Below are positions 33,648 to 43,090 of a DNA stretch of 64,000 nucleotides, piece by piece. Source of the stretch: JAITWN01 sp964437335. GTDB taxonomy: Bacteria > Pseudomonadota > Gammaproteobacteria > SZUA-140. The position numbers and the translations under genes were made by a program. The notes beneath the pieces are model-generated. The model saw only the letters and a program-made list of their open reading frames with translations. It searched no databases and was not told the DNA's origin. The stretch lies in the NCBI GenBank assembly GCA_964437335.1, contig CAYTGL010000009.1, positions 20,574 through 84,573 of the forward strand, read 5' to 3'. Numbering within the stretch: position 1 is the first letter of the stretch; every line of letters begins with the position of its first letter.

Positions 33648-34616
33648 ATGCTTGATCACAAGGCCGATTCAGGATCTTCGACGATCAGGGAACAGGCGGC
33701 TTACTGGCTTACGCGCCTGAATTCGGGCGAGTGCACCGAAGAGGACAGACTGCGGCTCGACGATTGGCTTGGGCAGGATGAACGACATCGTGCCGAGTTC
33801 GATCGGGCCCGGAGTCTGTGGCGTCGCCTGGGGCAATTCCGGGCGGAGGACATTCCGCAGATGGCCGCTGCGCGGGGCCGCGCCGCTTTTCCCGGATCCC
33901 TGTTGGCGGCCTCCGTCGCTGTCTTCGGCGTCGTTGGCCTGCTTGCGATCCTCTGGCTTGCCGGCGGGGGAGAGTCACGCACGATCTATCAGACGGCGAA
34001 AGGGGAGCAGTTGAACGTAACGCTTGCCGACGGATCGGATATGCGCATCAACACCGATACGACGCTCGGCGTCGCGTATACGGAACGGTCCCGAACGATC
34101 CATCTTGACCGCGGCGAGGCCTTGTTTACCGTTGAGCCCGGCGACGACAGGCCATTCGAAGTTATCGCGGCGGATGGGCAGATTCGCGATCTCGGCACCC
34201 GCTTCAGCGTGCATCGCGAGGGCGATCGTGTCTCGGTCGTCGTGCTCGAGGGTACGGTGACCGTCAAGACCCGGCAGGCCTCATTCCGGCGTCCTGTCCG
34301 GGTGGGCGAGCGTATGAGCTACGACGTCTCGGGTAACATATCCGCCATCGAGAAAGTGGACGCCGAAGCGATGACGGCCTGGACGCGGGGCCGCCTCGTG
34401 TTCGACGGCGTGACGCTCACCGAGATGGCCGGGCAAATCGCGCGTTACCACGACGTCAGGATCGTCATCGACGATCATCGAGTCAGCCAACTCAGGGTCA
34501 GCGGCACCTTCAGAACCGATGATCTCGATACGATGATCAATACCCTGCAGATCATATTGCCGGTTCGGGTCGAGAGGCCCGGTCCGGGGTATATTCGTCT
34601 CGTAGGGGACAGTTAG
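33648..34616 (+). CDS. FecR-type anti-sigma/signal transducer, module 2
   Basis: 322 residues with the same layout as module 1: DUF4880 (about 12-60, AAYWLTRLNSGECTEEDRLR), a membrane helix at about 84-106, FecR domain (IYQTAKGEQLNVTLADGSD, RDLGTRFSVHREGD) and an STN-like end (LRVSGTFRTDDLDTMINTLQ). Passes the ligand-bound signal from the receptor's STN domain to the sigma factor. 86 bp after fecI, the same spacing as in module 1. Confidence 0.92.
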   Translation: MLDHKADSGSSTIREQAAYWLTRLNSGECTEEDRLRLDDWLGQDERHRAEFDRARSLWRRLGQFRAEDIPQMAAARGRAAFPGSLLAASVAVFGVVGLLAILWLAGGGESRTIYQTAKGEQLNVTLADGSDMRINTDTTLGVAYTERSRTIHLDRGEALFTVEPGDDRPFEVIAADGQIRDLGTRFSVHREGDRVSVVVLEGTVTVKTRQASFRRPVRVGERMSYDVSGNISAIEKVDAEAMTAWTRGRLVFDGVTLTEMAGQIARYHDVRIVIDDHRVSQLRVSGTFRTDDLDTMINTLQIILPVRVERPGPGYIRLVGDS

Positions 34617-34775
34617 ACAAAGTATTTTCCTCCGAAGTCCGCCTTTCTCCGCGTTCGCGGTGCGGCTACGAACGCCGGTCGAATTTCAGCCTGACGATTT
34701 CCCTCCCTCCTGTCCGTCCTCGTATTCAGGGGACCGTTATAAAAAACGGGATAGTCGAACTTCGGGGGACAAGAA

Positions 34776-37142
34776 ATGTGCACATATGCCGCCGTGGTGC
34801 GCCGTGCGGCTGGCGCTATTCTGCTGGTCATGTTTTCAGTTTCAATGGCCGCGGAGGAGCGGACTATCGAGTTCAATATTCCTCCCCAGACTTTGTCATC
34901 CGCGATACGTGGGCTTTCGGAGCAGGCGAATATTCAGGCGTTGTATGCCGAGGAGACCGTTGCGGGAATACGGAGCGGGGGACTTCGCGGGGCGTATACG
35001 GTGCGTGAGGCGATGGAAAAGTTACTGGAAGGTTCAAACCTTTCATTCGATTTTACATCCCCGGCCGTGGTGGTGGTCAGGCGTAACGGTAACGCCGGTG
35101 GCGGCGCTTCGATCGCAGGGGATGACCGGGTGCAATTCGCGGACATTGTCGTCAGGGATACGGTACTCGATGAAAGCTTCACCAGCCGCAGCACGGAGGA
35201 GGCGCGCGAGGCGCTGGGCCGGATACCGGGCGGGGCCACGCTAATCGGCGATCAGACGATGCGCGCCGGGGCAGTATCGAGTGCGCAGGATGCTCTCTCG
35301 TTTGCGCCGGGCGTTATCGTGCGGACAAACCAGGGCGGGCAGGACCAGTCCTCCATCCGCGGGTCCGGTCTTCTGAATCCTGACGCGACGTACGGTGTGC
35401 GGTTTTTGCGCGACGGCCTGTCGCTGACCAGGGCCAGTGGCAGTGGCGAGCTCCAGGATTTCGACTTCTTCAATGCACGATATGTGGAGGTCTACCGTGG
35501 GGGCAGCGGCCTTGCCTATGGCGCACCCACTCTCGGCGGCGCTATCAATATCGTGACCTATACCGGCTATGACGCCGACCTGCTGCGGGCGCGCGTGGAG
35601 GCGGGCAGTTTCAGTTATCTTCGCACGCAGCTGAGCTCCGGTCAGGTGCTCGGTGGCGGTTGGGACTATTACGCCTCGCTCTCCACGACGAATACGGACG
35701 GGTTCCGCGATCATACCAAGGAAGAGACCTGGCGAGGCTATGGCAATCTCGGTTATCGCTGGAATGACCGCCACGAGACCCGTCTGTATCTGACGGTTAT
35801 GGATAGCAATCAGCAGGACGCCGGGGAGCTCACGCTGGCCCAGATCGATGACGATCCGAGTCAGGCTCAACTCGCGGGGTTCGGGTTTTATAACTACCCG
35901 GAATTCAATTCCGGGCTCAATTATCCGCTGACCCGAATTGATCTCAAGCACAGCATCCGTCTTGGACAGAACGATCGCGTGGATTTCGGAGTTTACTACA
36001 ACGCCGTGGATTTCGACGCAGTCTTCCCATTTGGTTATTTCGACTCTGATCATGAAGACCTCGGCTTCAGCGCGCGCGGAGAGCATCACGGCAGCCTCGC
36101 TGAGCGGGAGAACCGGCTTATCTGGGGGATCAACATCGCAAAGGACGATATCTACTATGCGATGTCGGAGGCCTTGCCCGGCGGCCACAAAGGAGATCTG
36201 TTCTACACCGAGGATGATGAGGCGCGCAACGCCGAGGTTTACATACAGGATCAGTGGTCGATCAACAGCACGTTGAGCCTGGTGGTGGGTGCCCAGGCGA
36301 ATTACGCATACAGGAAATTGCTGGGTCTCGATGCGGATGGCGCGACGGTCCTGTACGATCCCGAGGAGACGTACCGGGGTTACAGTGCGGTGGCGGGTCT
36401 GGTGTGGCAGGGAAATTCCAGCACGCAATGGTTCGGCAATGTGAGCCGTGGTTACGAGCCGCCGACCTGGGCGAAATTCTATAACTTTGATACTGAGTCC
36501 GCGGTCGATGCGCAGAAGGCGACAACGCTCGAGTTGGGCACGCGCGGGCGGTCAGAGGGGATTGCCTGGGAACTGGTGTTCTATCACTCCCGGATCAAGG
36601 ACGAGATCCTGGCGATCGAGACCCCGCCCGGTTCGGGCAGATTCTCCACCTCCAACGCGGGCGGGGATACGCTCAAGAGCGGTGTTGAGCTCGGCCTGGA
36701 GGTCTTGCGGTCACTCGGCGTGTTCACATCCAGCGATCAGATGAGATTCAGGCTCAACCATATCTACAACCATTTCCGCTTCGAGGACGATCCGTCCTTT
36801 GGAGCTAATCGGATTGCGGCCGTCCCCGAGCACATCGGCAAGGCGGAGTTGTTCTATCTCCATCCGTTTGGGTTCTATCTCGGTCCCACGCTGGAGCACA
36901 CAAGCAATGCGTATGCTGATTTCGCCAATACCCTCAAGGTCGATTCCTACACGCTGGTCGGTTTCAAGGCGGGTTACGACGTCGGCAACGGACTGTCGCT
37001 TTTCCTGGAAGGCCGCAACCTGACCGATGAGCACTATGTGTCGAGCATCTTCATCGTGGCCGATGCGGAAGGCATCGACCAGGAATTGTTCCGGCCCGGA
37101 CAAACCCGCTCTGTTTTCGCGGGACTGGAGTACCTGTTCTGA
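34776..37142 (+). CDS. TonB-dependent receptor with STN domain, module 2
   Basis: 788 residues. Signal peptide to about 25 (SVSMA), STN domain at about 30-103 (IPPQTLSSAIRGLSEQANIQ), plug (SAQDALSFAPGVIVRTNQGG, SIRGSG, PTLGGAINIVTYTGYDADLL) and barrel ending GLEYLF. It is only distantly similar to the module 1 receptor in plug and barrel (for example FFNARYVEVYRGGSGLAYGA), so a different ligand is likely. It lies 159 bp after fecR and 49 bp before the DUF4198 gene. Confidence 0.92.
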   Translation: MCTYAAVVRRAAGAILLVMFSVSMAAEERTIEFNIPPQTLSSAIRGLSEQANIQALYAEETVAGIRSGGLRGAYTVREAMEKLLEGSNLSFDFTSPAVVVVRRNGNAGGGASIAGDDRVQFADIVVRDTVLDESFTSRSTEEAREALGRIPGGATLIGDQTMRAGAVSSAQDALSFAPGVIVRTNQGGQDQSSIRGSGLLNPDATYGVRFLRDGLSLTRASGSGELQDFDFFNARYVEVYRGGSGLAYGAPTLGGAINIVTYTGYDADLLRARVEAGSFSYLRTQLSSGQVLGGGWDYYASLSTTNTDGFRDHTKEETWRGYGNLGYRWNDRHETRLYLTVMDSNQQDAGELTLAQIDDDPSQAQLAGFGFYNYPEFNSGLNYPLTRIDLKHSIRLGQNDRVDFGVYYNAVDFDAVFPFGYFDSDHEDLGFSARGEHHGSLAERENRLIWGINIAKDDIYYAMSEALPGGHKGDLFYTEDDEARNAEVYIQDQWSINSTLSLVVGAQANYAYRKLLGLDADGATVLYDPEETYRGYSAVAGLVWQGNSSTQWFGNVSRGYEPPTWAKFYNFDTESAVDAQKATTLELGTRGRSEGIAWELVFYHSRIKDEILAIETPPGSGRFSTSNAGGDTLKSGVELGLEVLRSLGVFTSSDQMRFRLNHIYNHFRFEDDPSFGANRIAAVPEHIGKAELFYLHPFGFYLGPTLEHTSNAYADFANTLKVDSYTLVGFKAGYDVGNGLSLFLEGRNLTDEHYVSSIFIVADAEGIDQELFRPGQTRSVFAGLEYLF

Positions 37143-37191
37143 GGTTGAATAAACGGTGGCAAATTCGATTAACGTTCGAGGAGTCCAAGGT

Positions 37192-37926
37192 ATGAAGCGT
37201 TATCTGTTTATCCTGATCGCATTCTTCTCCATGGGAGCCATGGCGCACGATTACTGGCTTATGCCGATGGAAGACGGGAAGACTCATGTACTGGTCTACG
37301 GCCATGCCGATCGCTGGGATCGTTATAATCCGGAATGGGTCAAGAGCGCGACCGGTTATGATCTCGATGGAAAGGCATTTCCGATCCAGATTGCTCGCCA
37401 GGCGCTCACATTCTCGGAGGTTAGAGGGGGCAAGTCGGCGAATGATTTTGTGACCGTAAGCAGCGAAGGAGCAGGAATCATCGTCATCCTGTTCGACGAG
37501 GGCTATTGGACCCAAATCCCGGGGACTCCCGAGGAGTGGTACGAATTGTCCAGGGTGCATGTCAAGACGTACGGGAAATCCAATTACTACCGGACCGCGA
37601 GCAAAACGCTCTTCGTGTGGGGCGCGACGTACGACAAACCGGTTGGTGCCGATTTGGAAATTGTTCCGTTGAGCGATCCCTGGAAATCAGGCCTGAAGGA
37701 ATTACCCATTCAAGTATTCTATAGAGGCAAGCCTCTGGTGCAGGGCAAGGTGGAGATCGACGGCAACCCGAAGGAGTTCATCACCGACGCCCAGGGCAAG
37801 ACGAAGATCCCTCTCACCGAACGAGGCCGCCAGCATATTGTGATCCGGCATACAGTGCCGGTCCAAGGCGATCCGAATGCGGAGGGTGAATCTGTATTGG
37901 CCAATCTGGTGTTTACCCGGAAATAG
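37192..37926 (+). CDS. periplasmic DUF4198 (CbiK/COG5266-like) protein, module 2
   Basis: 244 residues, the same length as the module 1 copy. The ATG at 37192 follows GAGGAGTCCAAGG; the GTG at 37156 is less likely. The signal peptide should end at A18 (SMGAMA), so the mature protein begins HDYWLMPM. It shares KTLFVWGATYDKPVG, PLSDPW, IQVFYRGKPL, DAQGKTKIPL and the end LVFTRK with the module 1 protein. It is probably a periplasmic metal or metallophore-binding partner of the receptor upstream. Confidence 0.82.
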   Translation: MKRYLFILIAFFSMGAMAHDYWLMPMEDGKTHVLVYGHADRWDRYNPEWVKSATGYDLDGKAFPIQIARQALTFSEVRGGKSANDFVTVSSEGAGIIVILFDEGYWTQIPGTPEEWYELSRVHVKTYGKSNYYRTASKTLFVWGATYDKPVGADLEIVPLSDPWKSGLKELPIQVFYRGKPLVQGKVEIDGNPKEFITDAQGKTKIPLTERGRQHIVIRHTVPVQGDPNAEGESVLANLVFTRK

Positions 37927-37990
37927 CTTCCATGAGGCAGTACAACCATGAGGAGCTCAGCCTGAGTGCATCGACGAAATGGCAATCCAG

Positions 37991-38096
37991 CTAAAAGGCT
38001 TCCAGCCAATCCGCAAAGTCGGCGGGTGACATAATCGGTATATCCTTCCCGGCGTGCCCGATCTCCAGTAATCGGGCATCACCGCTGAGTAGCGGT
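37991..38096 (-). pseudogene. C-terminal remnant of a PIN-domain toxin
   Basis: The minus-strand frame reads PLLSGDARLLEIG then HAGKDIPIMSPADFADWL and EAF to a TAG at 37993-37991. SGDARLL followed by an I-x-I-x-SPADF-x-x-WL end is the typical tail of PIN-domain (VapC-like) toxins. The frame is closed by a TGA just upstream, inside the 3' end of lhr, and no N-terminal PIN part or antitoxin is nearby. About 35 residues remain. Confidence 0.6.
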
Positions 38097-41000
38097 TCAG
38101 ACCCGGACCGTATTCAGCAGCGCGCAGCGCATTGCCCATTCCGCGTCCGACGCAGGCGCTTCGAAATACCGCACCTCTCCGCTGATCGACACTGCGACCG
38201 GGATCCCGTCACGATAGAGCACGCGGTTGCCGCTCACTGCCGGCACGCGCTCGCCGGGGGTCACGATACCGGTGAGATTCAGCGGGTCTGCGCCGCTCAG
38301 GCTCTGCAATGCGCCGTTGCGCTGCTGTCGCCTGACCTCGCGCAAGGCGCCGACCGCTTCGGGTAGTGCATACTGCTCGCCACTGAAGCCTTCGACGAAC
38401 CGGCCGCCCCGGATTTCTCCGCGGGCCTCCATGCGCCGGTAGATCCGGACCAGATCCCGCCATTGCGGCAGGGCATTCTCGCGCGCCAGCAGGCCGCGGA
38501 ATACCACACCGTAGCGGCGCAGCAAGGCGAGTGCGCAGTGATCGATCGCCTGCTCATCTGTCTGGCGCCCAGCTTCATCCGGGGCGGTTGCGTGCAACCA
38601 TGCCCAGCGCCCGGCCTCTTCGATGCCCCTGGCGCTCATTCGCTGGCGCCGGCGCGCCCCGGCAAAGCCCGGCCGTTTCTGTTGCGGCGTCAGCAGGGCC
38701 CGCAGACCGCTGAAGCTGTCCGCGCTGACGATGCCGTTGGCGACGAGTTCGGCCAGCGCAGTCTCGATCCGGGTATGCAGCAGTCCGCTGTGGTCCTTCA
38801 GATCCTCGAAGAACGCGGCGGGGTGGCGTTCAAACACCTGCGCCAGTGTGCGTGCATCAGCCGACAGGCTGTCGAGCGCGATGGTCGGCAGTGGCTGCAG
38901 CCGGCGCCAGTGTGCCAGGTGGCGTCGGGCGATGAAGGCGATCGGGGTGCTGCGCACCGATGTCGTGCCGCGGGCCAATGCAGCGCCCGCCGCCGTACTG
39001 CCCGGGCTCTTGCGCGCGTTCAGCCGCAACCACGCGAAGCGTCCCGAGCTGCACAGGTGGTCGAGCTCGTCCGGCTCATAAGCGCGCATCCGCGCCGGGA
39101 GAATATGAGACTCCCATGCCGCGGCCGGGACGGAGTAGCCTTCGAGTTGCGCGAGTATCACGGCCAGCGCCTCGCTGTCTTCACAGGGATCCTCGAGATG
39201 TTGCCAGCGGAACAGGAAGCGCATGAAATCGGCCGGGGCGACCGGCTCGATCTCGTTGCGCAGGCGTTTCAGCGTATATCGATGGATGCGCGCGAGCAGG
39301 CGGCGTTCGCACCATTCGATTTCGGCAGTTGCTTCCGTGAACTGCCCCCGGATCACGAAGCCCTCGGTTTCCAGGCGTATCAACGCGGCATCGAGGGTAG
39401 TGATTGCAATACCTGTCTGTTCCGCGAGCAGCGCGGCGGTCACCGGGCCGAGCGCTTCGAGCCGGCTGCGCAGCAACGCATCCAGTGCCATGTCATGATC
39501 GGGGCCTGGCAGGCCGTCGGCCTGCATCAGAGCGGGAACAGGCAGCATCGAGGCCTCGGGAAACAGCGCGCGCATCTCGTACAGTCGCTCGACGGCGACA
39601 TGGAAGACACGCCCGGCCGCGGTTTGCAGGCGCGTCACCCGATGCTCATCGAGTAGGACTTCGAACAACGGTTCCCAGGCACAGGCGCCGCCGCGGGCGA
39701 GCTCGGGTGCGGTCAGAAAGCCGGTCAGCACCAGCGCATCGTGCAGTTCATCCGGTGTCGCGGCCTCGGGCCATGCCTCGGCGCGAACCCTCGCGATCGC
39801 CTCCGGATCGAGCCGACCGAGATCGGCCGCGCTTTCGGGATCGAGATAGCGGCGCTGCTGGACCGCAAGCGTGCGGCGTTCCTCGGCCGGCGCGTCATCG
39901 AGAAACGCATAGGGGCGGGCATTCAGGATCTCGCAGGCGAGCGGCGACGGCGCGGTGAGGTCGCGCGCGATGATGGTGATCGCGCCGGATTCGATGCCTT
40001 GCAGCACGCTCTCGAGCCCGGCGATATCCATGACCTCATGCAGGCAGTCGGCCAGCGTCTGCCGCACCAGCGGATGATCCGGGATCTCGCGTTCGCCGCG
40101 GATATTTTCGAGGCACGCGAGCTGGTCCGGAAAGATCAGTGCGACGAGATCCTCGGCATCGGCGCGCTGGAACGGCGCCGGGACGCGACGGCCGTTGCGG
40201 TTGCGCGGCACCGCGAGTGCGATATTGGTGATCCAGCGCCAGCGGGTCGTAAACATCGGCGCATCGAGCAGGGCCTGGATCAGCAGGCCGCGCACGGTGT
40301 CGGAACGCAGGTAGCCGGCGACCTCGGCGAGCGGAAAGCTGTGGGTCGGGCCGAGCGACAGCACGATATTGTTTTCGGTCGCGGCTGCCTGCAGCTCGAA
40401 GTTGAACTTGCGACAGAAGCGCTTGCGCAAGGCGAGGCCCCAGGCGCGGTTGATGCGCGCCCCGAACGGCGCGTGGATGACCAGGTGCATGTCTCCGGTC
40501 TCGTCAAAGAAGCGCTCGAAGATCACCGTCTGCTGTGTCGGGATCACCCCGAGGGCCGCCCGCGCCGCGCCGAGATAGTCGGCCGCCTGCGCCGCCGCAG
40601 CCGGGTCAAGTGCATGCTCATGCGCCAGCAGTTGCCATGCAGCAGCGGCGCCCTGTGCAAGCGCGGCATCGAGCGCCCGATGCAGTTCTGCGACGGCCAG
40701 CGAGAGTTCGTCGCTGCGTCCCGGCGCCTCGCCGAACCAGAACGGGATGTTCGGCGGCTGGCCTTTCGCGTCCTCGACATGGACATTGCCCTGTTCGATC
40801 TTCAGCATCCGGTAGGAGGTATTGCCGAGCTGGAAGATATCGCCCGGCAGGCTCTCGAATGCGAAATCCTCGTTCAGCGTGCCGATGCGAAAGCCCTGCG
40901 GGTGCAGCACCACGTCGTAGTCGAACTGGTCCGGGATCGCACCGGCATTGGTCACCGCGACCAGCCGCGCGCCGCGACGCGCGCGCAGACGCCGGTTGAC

Positions 41001-42413
41001 CACATCGTGATGCAGCCATGCGCCGCGCCTGCCGCGCCGGGTGGAATAGCCTTCGGCGAGCATGCGCACGACACTGGTGAATTCCTCACGGTCGAGCCGC
41101 TGGTAGGGCAGGGCGCGGGTCAGTCGCTGATAAAGCTCATACTCGTCCCATTCGCGGCTCGCGACCTCGGCGACGATCTGCTGGGCGAGGACGTCGAGCG
41201 GTGCCTGCGGTATCCGGATGCGATCGAGTTCGCCGCTGCGGATCGCGGCGAGCAGGGCGATGCACTCGACCAGCTCATCGCGCGACAGCGGAAACAGCCG
41301 GCCCTTCGGCAGCGCGCCGACGGCATGACCCGAGCGTCCGACACGCTGCAGCAGCACCGAGATCGCGCGCGGCGAGCCGAGCTGGCAGACCAGATCGACG
41401 CTGCCGATGTCGATGCCGAGTTCCAGCGAAGCGGTCGCGACCAGTACCTGCAACCGACCCTGTTTCAGGCGCTGCTCGGCATCGAGGCGCTGCTCGCGGG
41501 CCAGGCTGCCGTGGTGGGCGGCGACTGCCGACTCGCCGAGGCGTTCGGCAAGATGACGCGCGGCGCGCTCGGCAAGGCGCCGGGTATTGACGAAGATCAG
41601 CGTCGTGCGATGTTGGTTGACCAGAGCGGCGAGCCGGTCATAGACCTCTTCCCAGACCTCGTTGGCCATCACCGCCTCGAGCGGCGAAGCAGGCAATTCC
41701 AGCGCGAGGTCGCGCGCGCGGGCATGACCGGTATCGATGATCATGCAGTCGCCGCGCCCGTTGCCGGTCAGCAGTTGCGCCATCGACTCGATCGGCTTCT
41801 GGGTCGCCGACAGGCCGATACGCACCGGATCGCGCGCGCACAAGGCCGCGAGTCGCTCCAGCGACAACGCAAGATGGGCGCCGCGCTTGTTGCCGGCAAT
41901 CGCGTGGATCTCGTCGACGATGACGCTTCGCACGGTCGCGAGCATGCGCCGACCCGACTCCGAGCTCAGCAGGATGAACAGGGACTCGGGCGTCGTCACC
42001 AGGATATGGGGCGGCTTGCGCCGCATGCGTTCGCGTTCACCGGGCGGGGTATCGCCGCTGCGCACCCACGCCGTGATCGGTACATCCGGCAGGCCGGATT
42101 CGAGCAGCGCATCACGGATGCCGGCGATCGGCGCCTCGAGGTTGATGCGGACATCGTTCGACAGGGCCTTCAGAGGCGAGACGTAAAGGATATGTGTCTC
42201 GTCCTCGAGGCCGTGCGCGAGCCCCTCGCGCAACAGGCCGTCGATCGCGGCGAGGAAAGCCGCCAGGGTCTTGCCCGAGCCTGTCGGCGCCGCGATCAGC
42301 GTATGCCGTTCCGCGCGCACCGCCGGCCAGGCCTGTTGCTGGACCGGGGTCGGGTTGCCGAAGGCGCGCTTGAACCAGGTGGCGACAGCGGGATGAAAGG
42401 CGTCCAGACTCAT
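38097..42413 (-). CDS. lhr: large helicase-related protein Lhr
   Basis: 1438 residues. 3'-5' DNA/RNA helicase of superfamily 2 linked to DNA repair. Motif I APTGSGKT and motif II DEIHA are in the N-terminal RecA-like domain; RVGRSGHAVGA is motif VI. The ~860-residue Lhr core is followed by the long Lhr C-terminal extension seen in full-length bacterial Lhr (about 1500 residues). I use ATG at 42413 (MSLDAFHP); a TTG at 42431 is possible. The antisense open frames across it are by-products of GC-rich codon use. Confidence 0.93.
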   Translation of the reverse strand: MSLDAFHPAVATWFKRAFGNPTPVQQQAWPAVRAERHTLIAAPTGSGKTLAAFLAAIDGLLREGLAHGLEDETHILYVSPLKALSNDVRINLEAPIAGIRDALLESGLPDVPITAWVRSGDTPPGERERMRRKPPHILVTTPESLFILLSSESGRRMLATVRSVIVDEIHAIAGNKRGAHLALSLERLAALCARDPVRIGLSATQKPIESMAQLLTGNGRGDCMIIDTGHARARDLALELPASPLEAVMANEVWEEVYDRLAALVNQHRTTLIFVNTRRLAERAARHLAERLGESAVAAHHGSLAREQRLDAEQRLKQGRLQVLVATASLELGIDIGSVDLVCQLGSPRAISVLLQRVGRSGHAVGALPKGRLFPLSRDELVECIALLAAIRSGELDRIRIPQAPLDVLAQQIVAEVASREWDEYELYQRLTRALPYQRLDREEFTSVVRMLAEGYSTRRGRRGAWLHHDVVNRRLRARRGARLVAVTNAGAIPDQFDYDVVLHPQGFRIGTLNEDFAFESLPGDIFQLGNTSYRMLKIEQGNVHVEDAKGQPPNIPFWFGEAPGRSDELSLAVAELHRALDAALAQGAAAAWQLLAHEHALDPAAAAQAADYLGAARAALGVIPTQQTVIFERFFDETGDMHLVIHAPFGARINRAWGLALRKRFCRKFNFELQAAATENNIVLSLGPTHSFPLAEVAGYLRSDTVRGLLIQALLDAPMFTTRWRWITNIALAVPRNRNGRRVPAPFQRADAEDLVALIFPDQLACLENIRGEREIPDHPLVRQTLADCLHEVMDIAGLESVLQGIESGAITIIARDLTAPSPLACEILNARPYAFLDDAPAEERRTLAVQQRRYLDPESAADLGRLDPEAIARVRAEAWPEAATPDELHDALVLTGFLTAPELARGGACAWEPLFEVLLDEHRVTRLQTAAGRVFHVAVERLYEMRALFPEASMLPVPALMQADGLPGPDHDMALDALLRSRLEALGPVTAALLAEQTGIAITTLDAALIRLETEGFVIRGQFTEATAEIEWCERRLLARIHRYTLKRLRNEIEPVAPADFMRFLFRWQHLEDPCEDSEALAVILAQLEGYSVPAAAWESHILPARMRAYEPDELDHLCSSGRFAWLRLNARKSPGSTAAGAALARGTTSVRSTPIAFIARRHLAHWRRLQPLPTIALDSLSADARTLAQVFERHPAAFFEDLKDHSGLLHTRIETALAELVANGIVSADSFSGLRALLTPQQKRPGFAGARRRQRMSARGIEEAGRWAWLHATAPDEAGRQTDEQAIDHCALALLRRYGVVFRGLLARENALPQWRDLVRIYRRMEARGEIRGGRFVEGFSGEQYALPEAVGALREVRRQQRNGALQSLSGADPLNLTGIVTPGERVPAVSGNRVLYRDGIPVAVSISGEVRYFEAPASDAEWAMRCALLNTVRV

Positions 42414-42520
42414 GGCCTGATCATAGCGCAAATCACCTCATCCCGGTCCTGGCGAGCCGTATCTACCTTTATTTCCGCACTCAGGGCACAATGAGCAGAA
42501 ATCCCCGCAAGGAGTGTGAA

Positions 42521-43090
42521 ATGAAATCGGGACGTACACTGCTGGCCGTTACTGTCGTCATCGGAATGGCGCTGTCGCTCATGGCGTGCTCGGGCAAGAC
42601 CCGGGTCGAGAGCGATATGAGCATCAAGGGCGCTCCGAACTGGGTCAATGAGGGCACGCATGTGCTCAAGACCCGGGATGCGCGTCTTTTCCACGGTGTC
42701 GGCCTCGCGCCGCCAATGGGTGACCAGTCGCTCCAGACCTCGACCGCCGATGACCGCGCCCGTGCCGAACTCGCCCGGGTGCTGAGTTCCTACATGGATG
42801 TGGTGTCACAGGACTACTCCGGCGCAGCCGGCAGCGGCGAAGATGCGGTGTTCCAGACCACGGTCTCGCGCCAGATCGAGAATGTGACCCATCTGAACCT
42901 GGCCGGTAGCCGGATCATCGCGCGCTGGCGCGATACCCGCACGGACAATATCTATGCGCTGGCCGAACTCGATATGGCGCAGGTGCAGGATACCGTCAAG
43001 GGTGTGCAGGACATGAATACGGGCCTGCGGGAGCATATCCTGCGGGAGGGCGGGAACATTTTCGACAGGATCGCGGAGGAGAAGCGATGA
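42521..43090 (+). CDS. LPP20-family lipoprotein
   Basis: 189 residues. Lipobox LMAC places the lipidated cysteine at residue 23. The mature part (APNWVNEG, LFHGVGLAP, ADDRARAELARVLSSYMDVV) is the LPP20/DUF-type domain that recurs in the fourth gene of this operon. The start follows AAGGAGTGTGAA. Probably outer-membrane anchored, facing the periplasm. Function unknown; the neighbouring LpoB gene suggests a cell-envelope role. Its end overlaps the next start. Confidence 0.82.
   Translation: MKSGRTLLAVTVVIGMALSLMACSGKTRVESDMSIKGAPNWVNEGTHVLKTRDARLFHGVGLAPPMGDQSLQTSTADDRARAELARVLSSYMDVVSQDYSGAAGSGEDAVFQTTVSRQIENVTHLNLAGSRIIARWRDTRTDNIYALAELDMAQVQDTVKGVQDMNTGLREHILREGGNIFDRIAEEKR

Noticed and set aside
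38097..38100. Extension of the PIN remnant into lhr
   Set aside because: The frame meets a TGA a few codons upstream, so no longer toxin gene is hidden under the lhr 3' end.
39741..42494. 917-codon plus-strand open frame opposite lhr
   Set aside because: Lhr on the minus strand has full helicase motifs and normal length. The antisense frame is rich in Arg, Gln, Asp and His, as expected from a GC-rich complementary frame, and has no domain.
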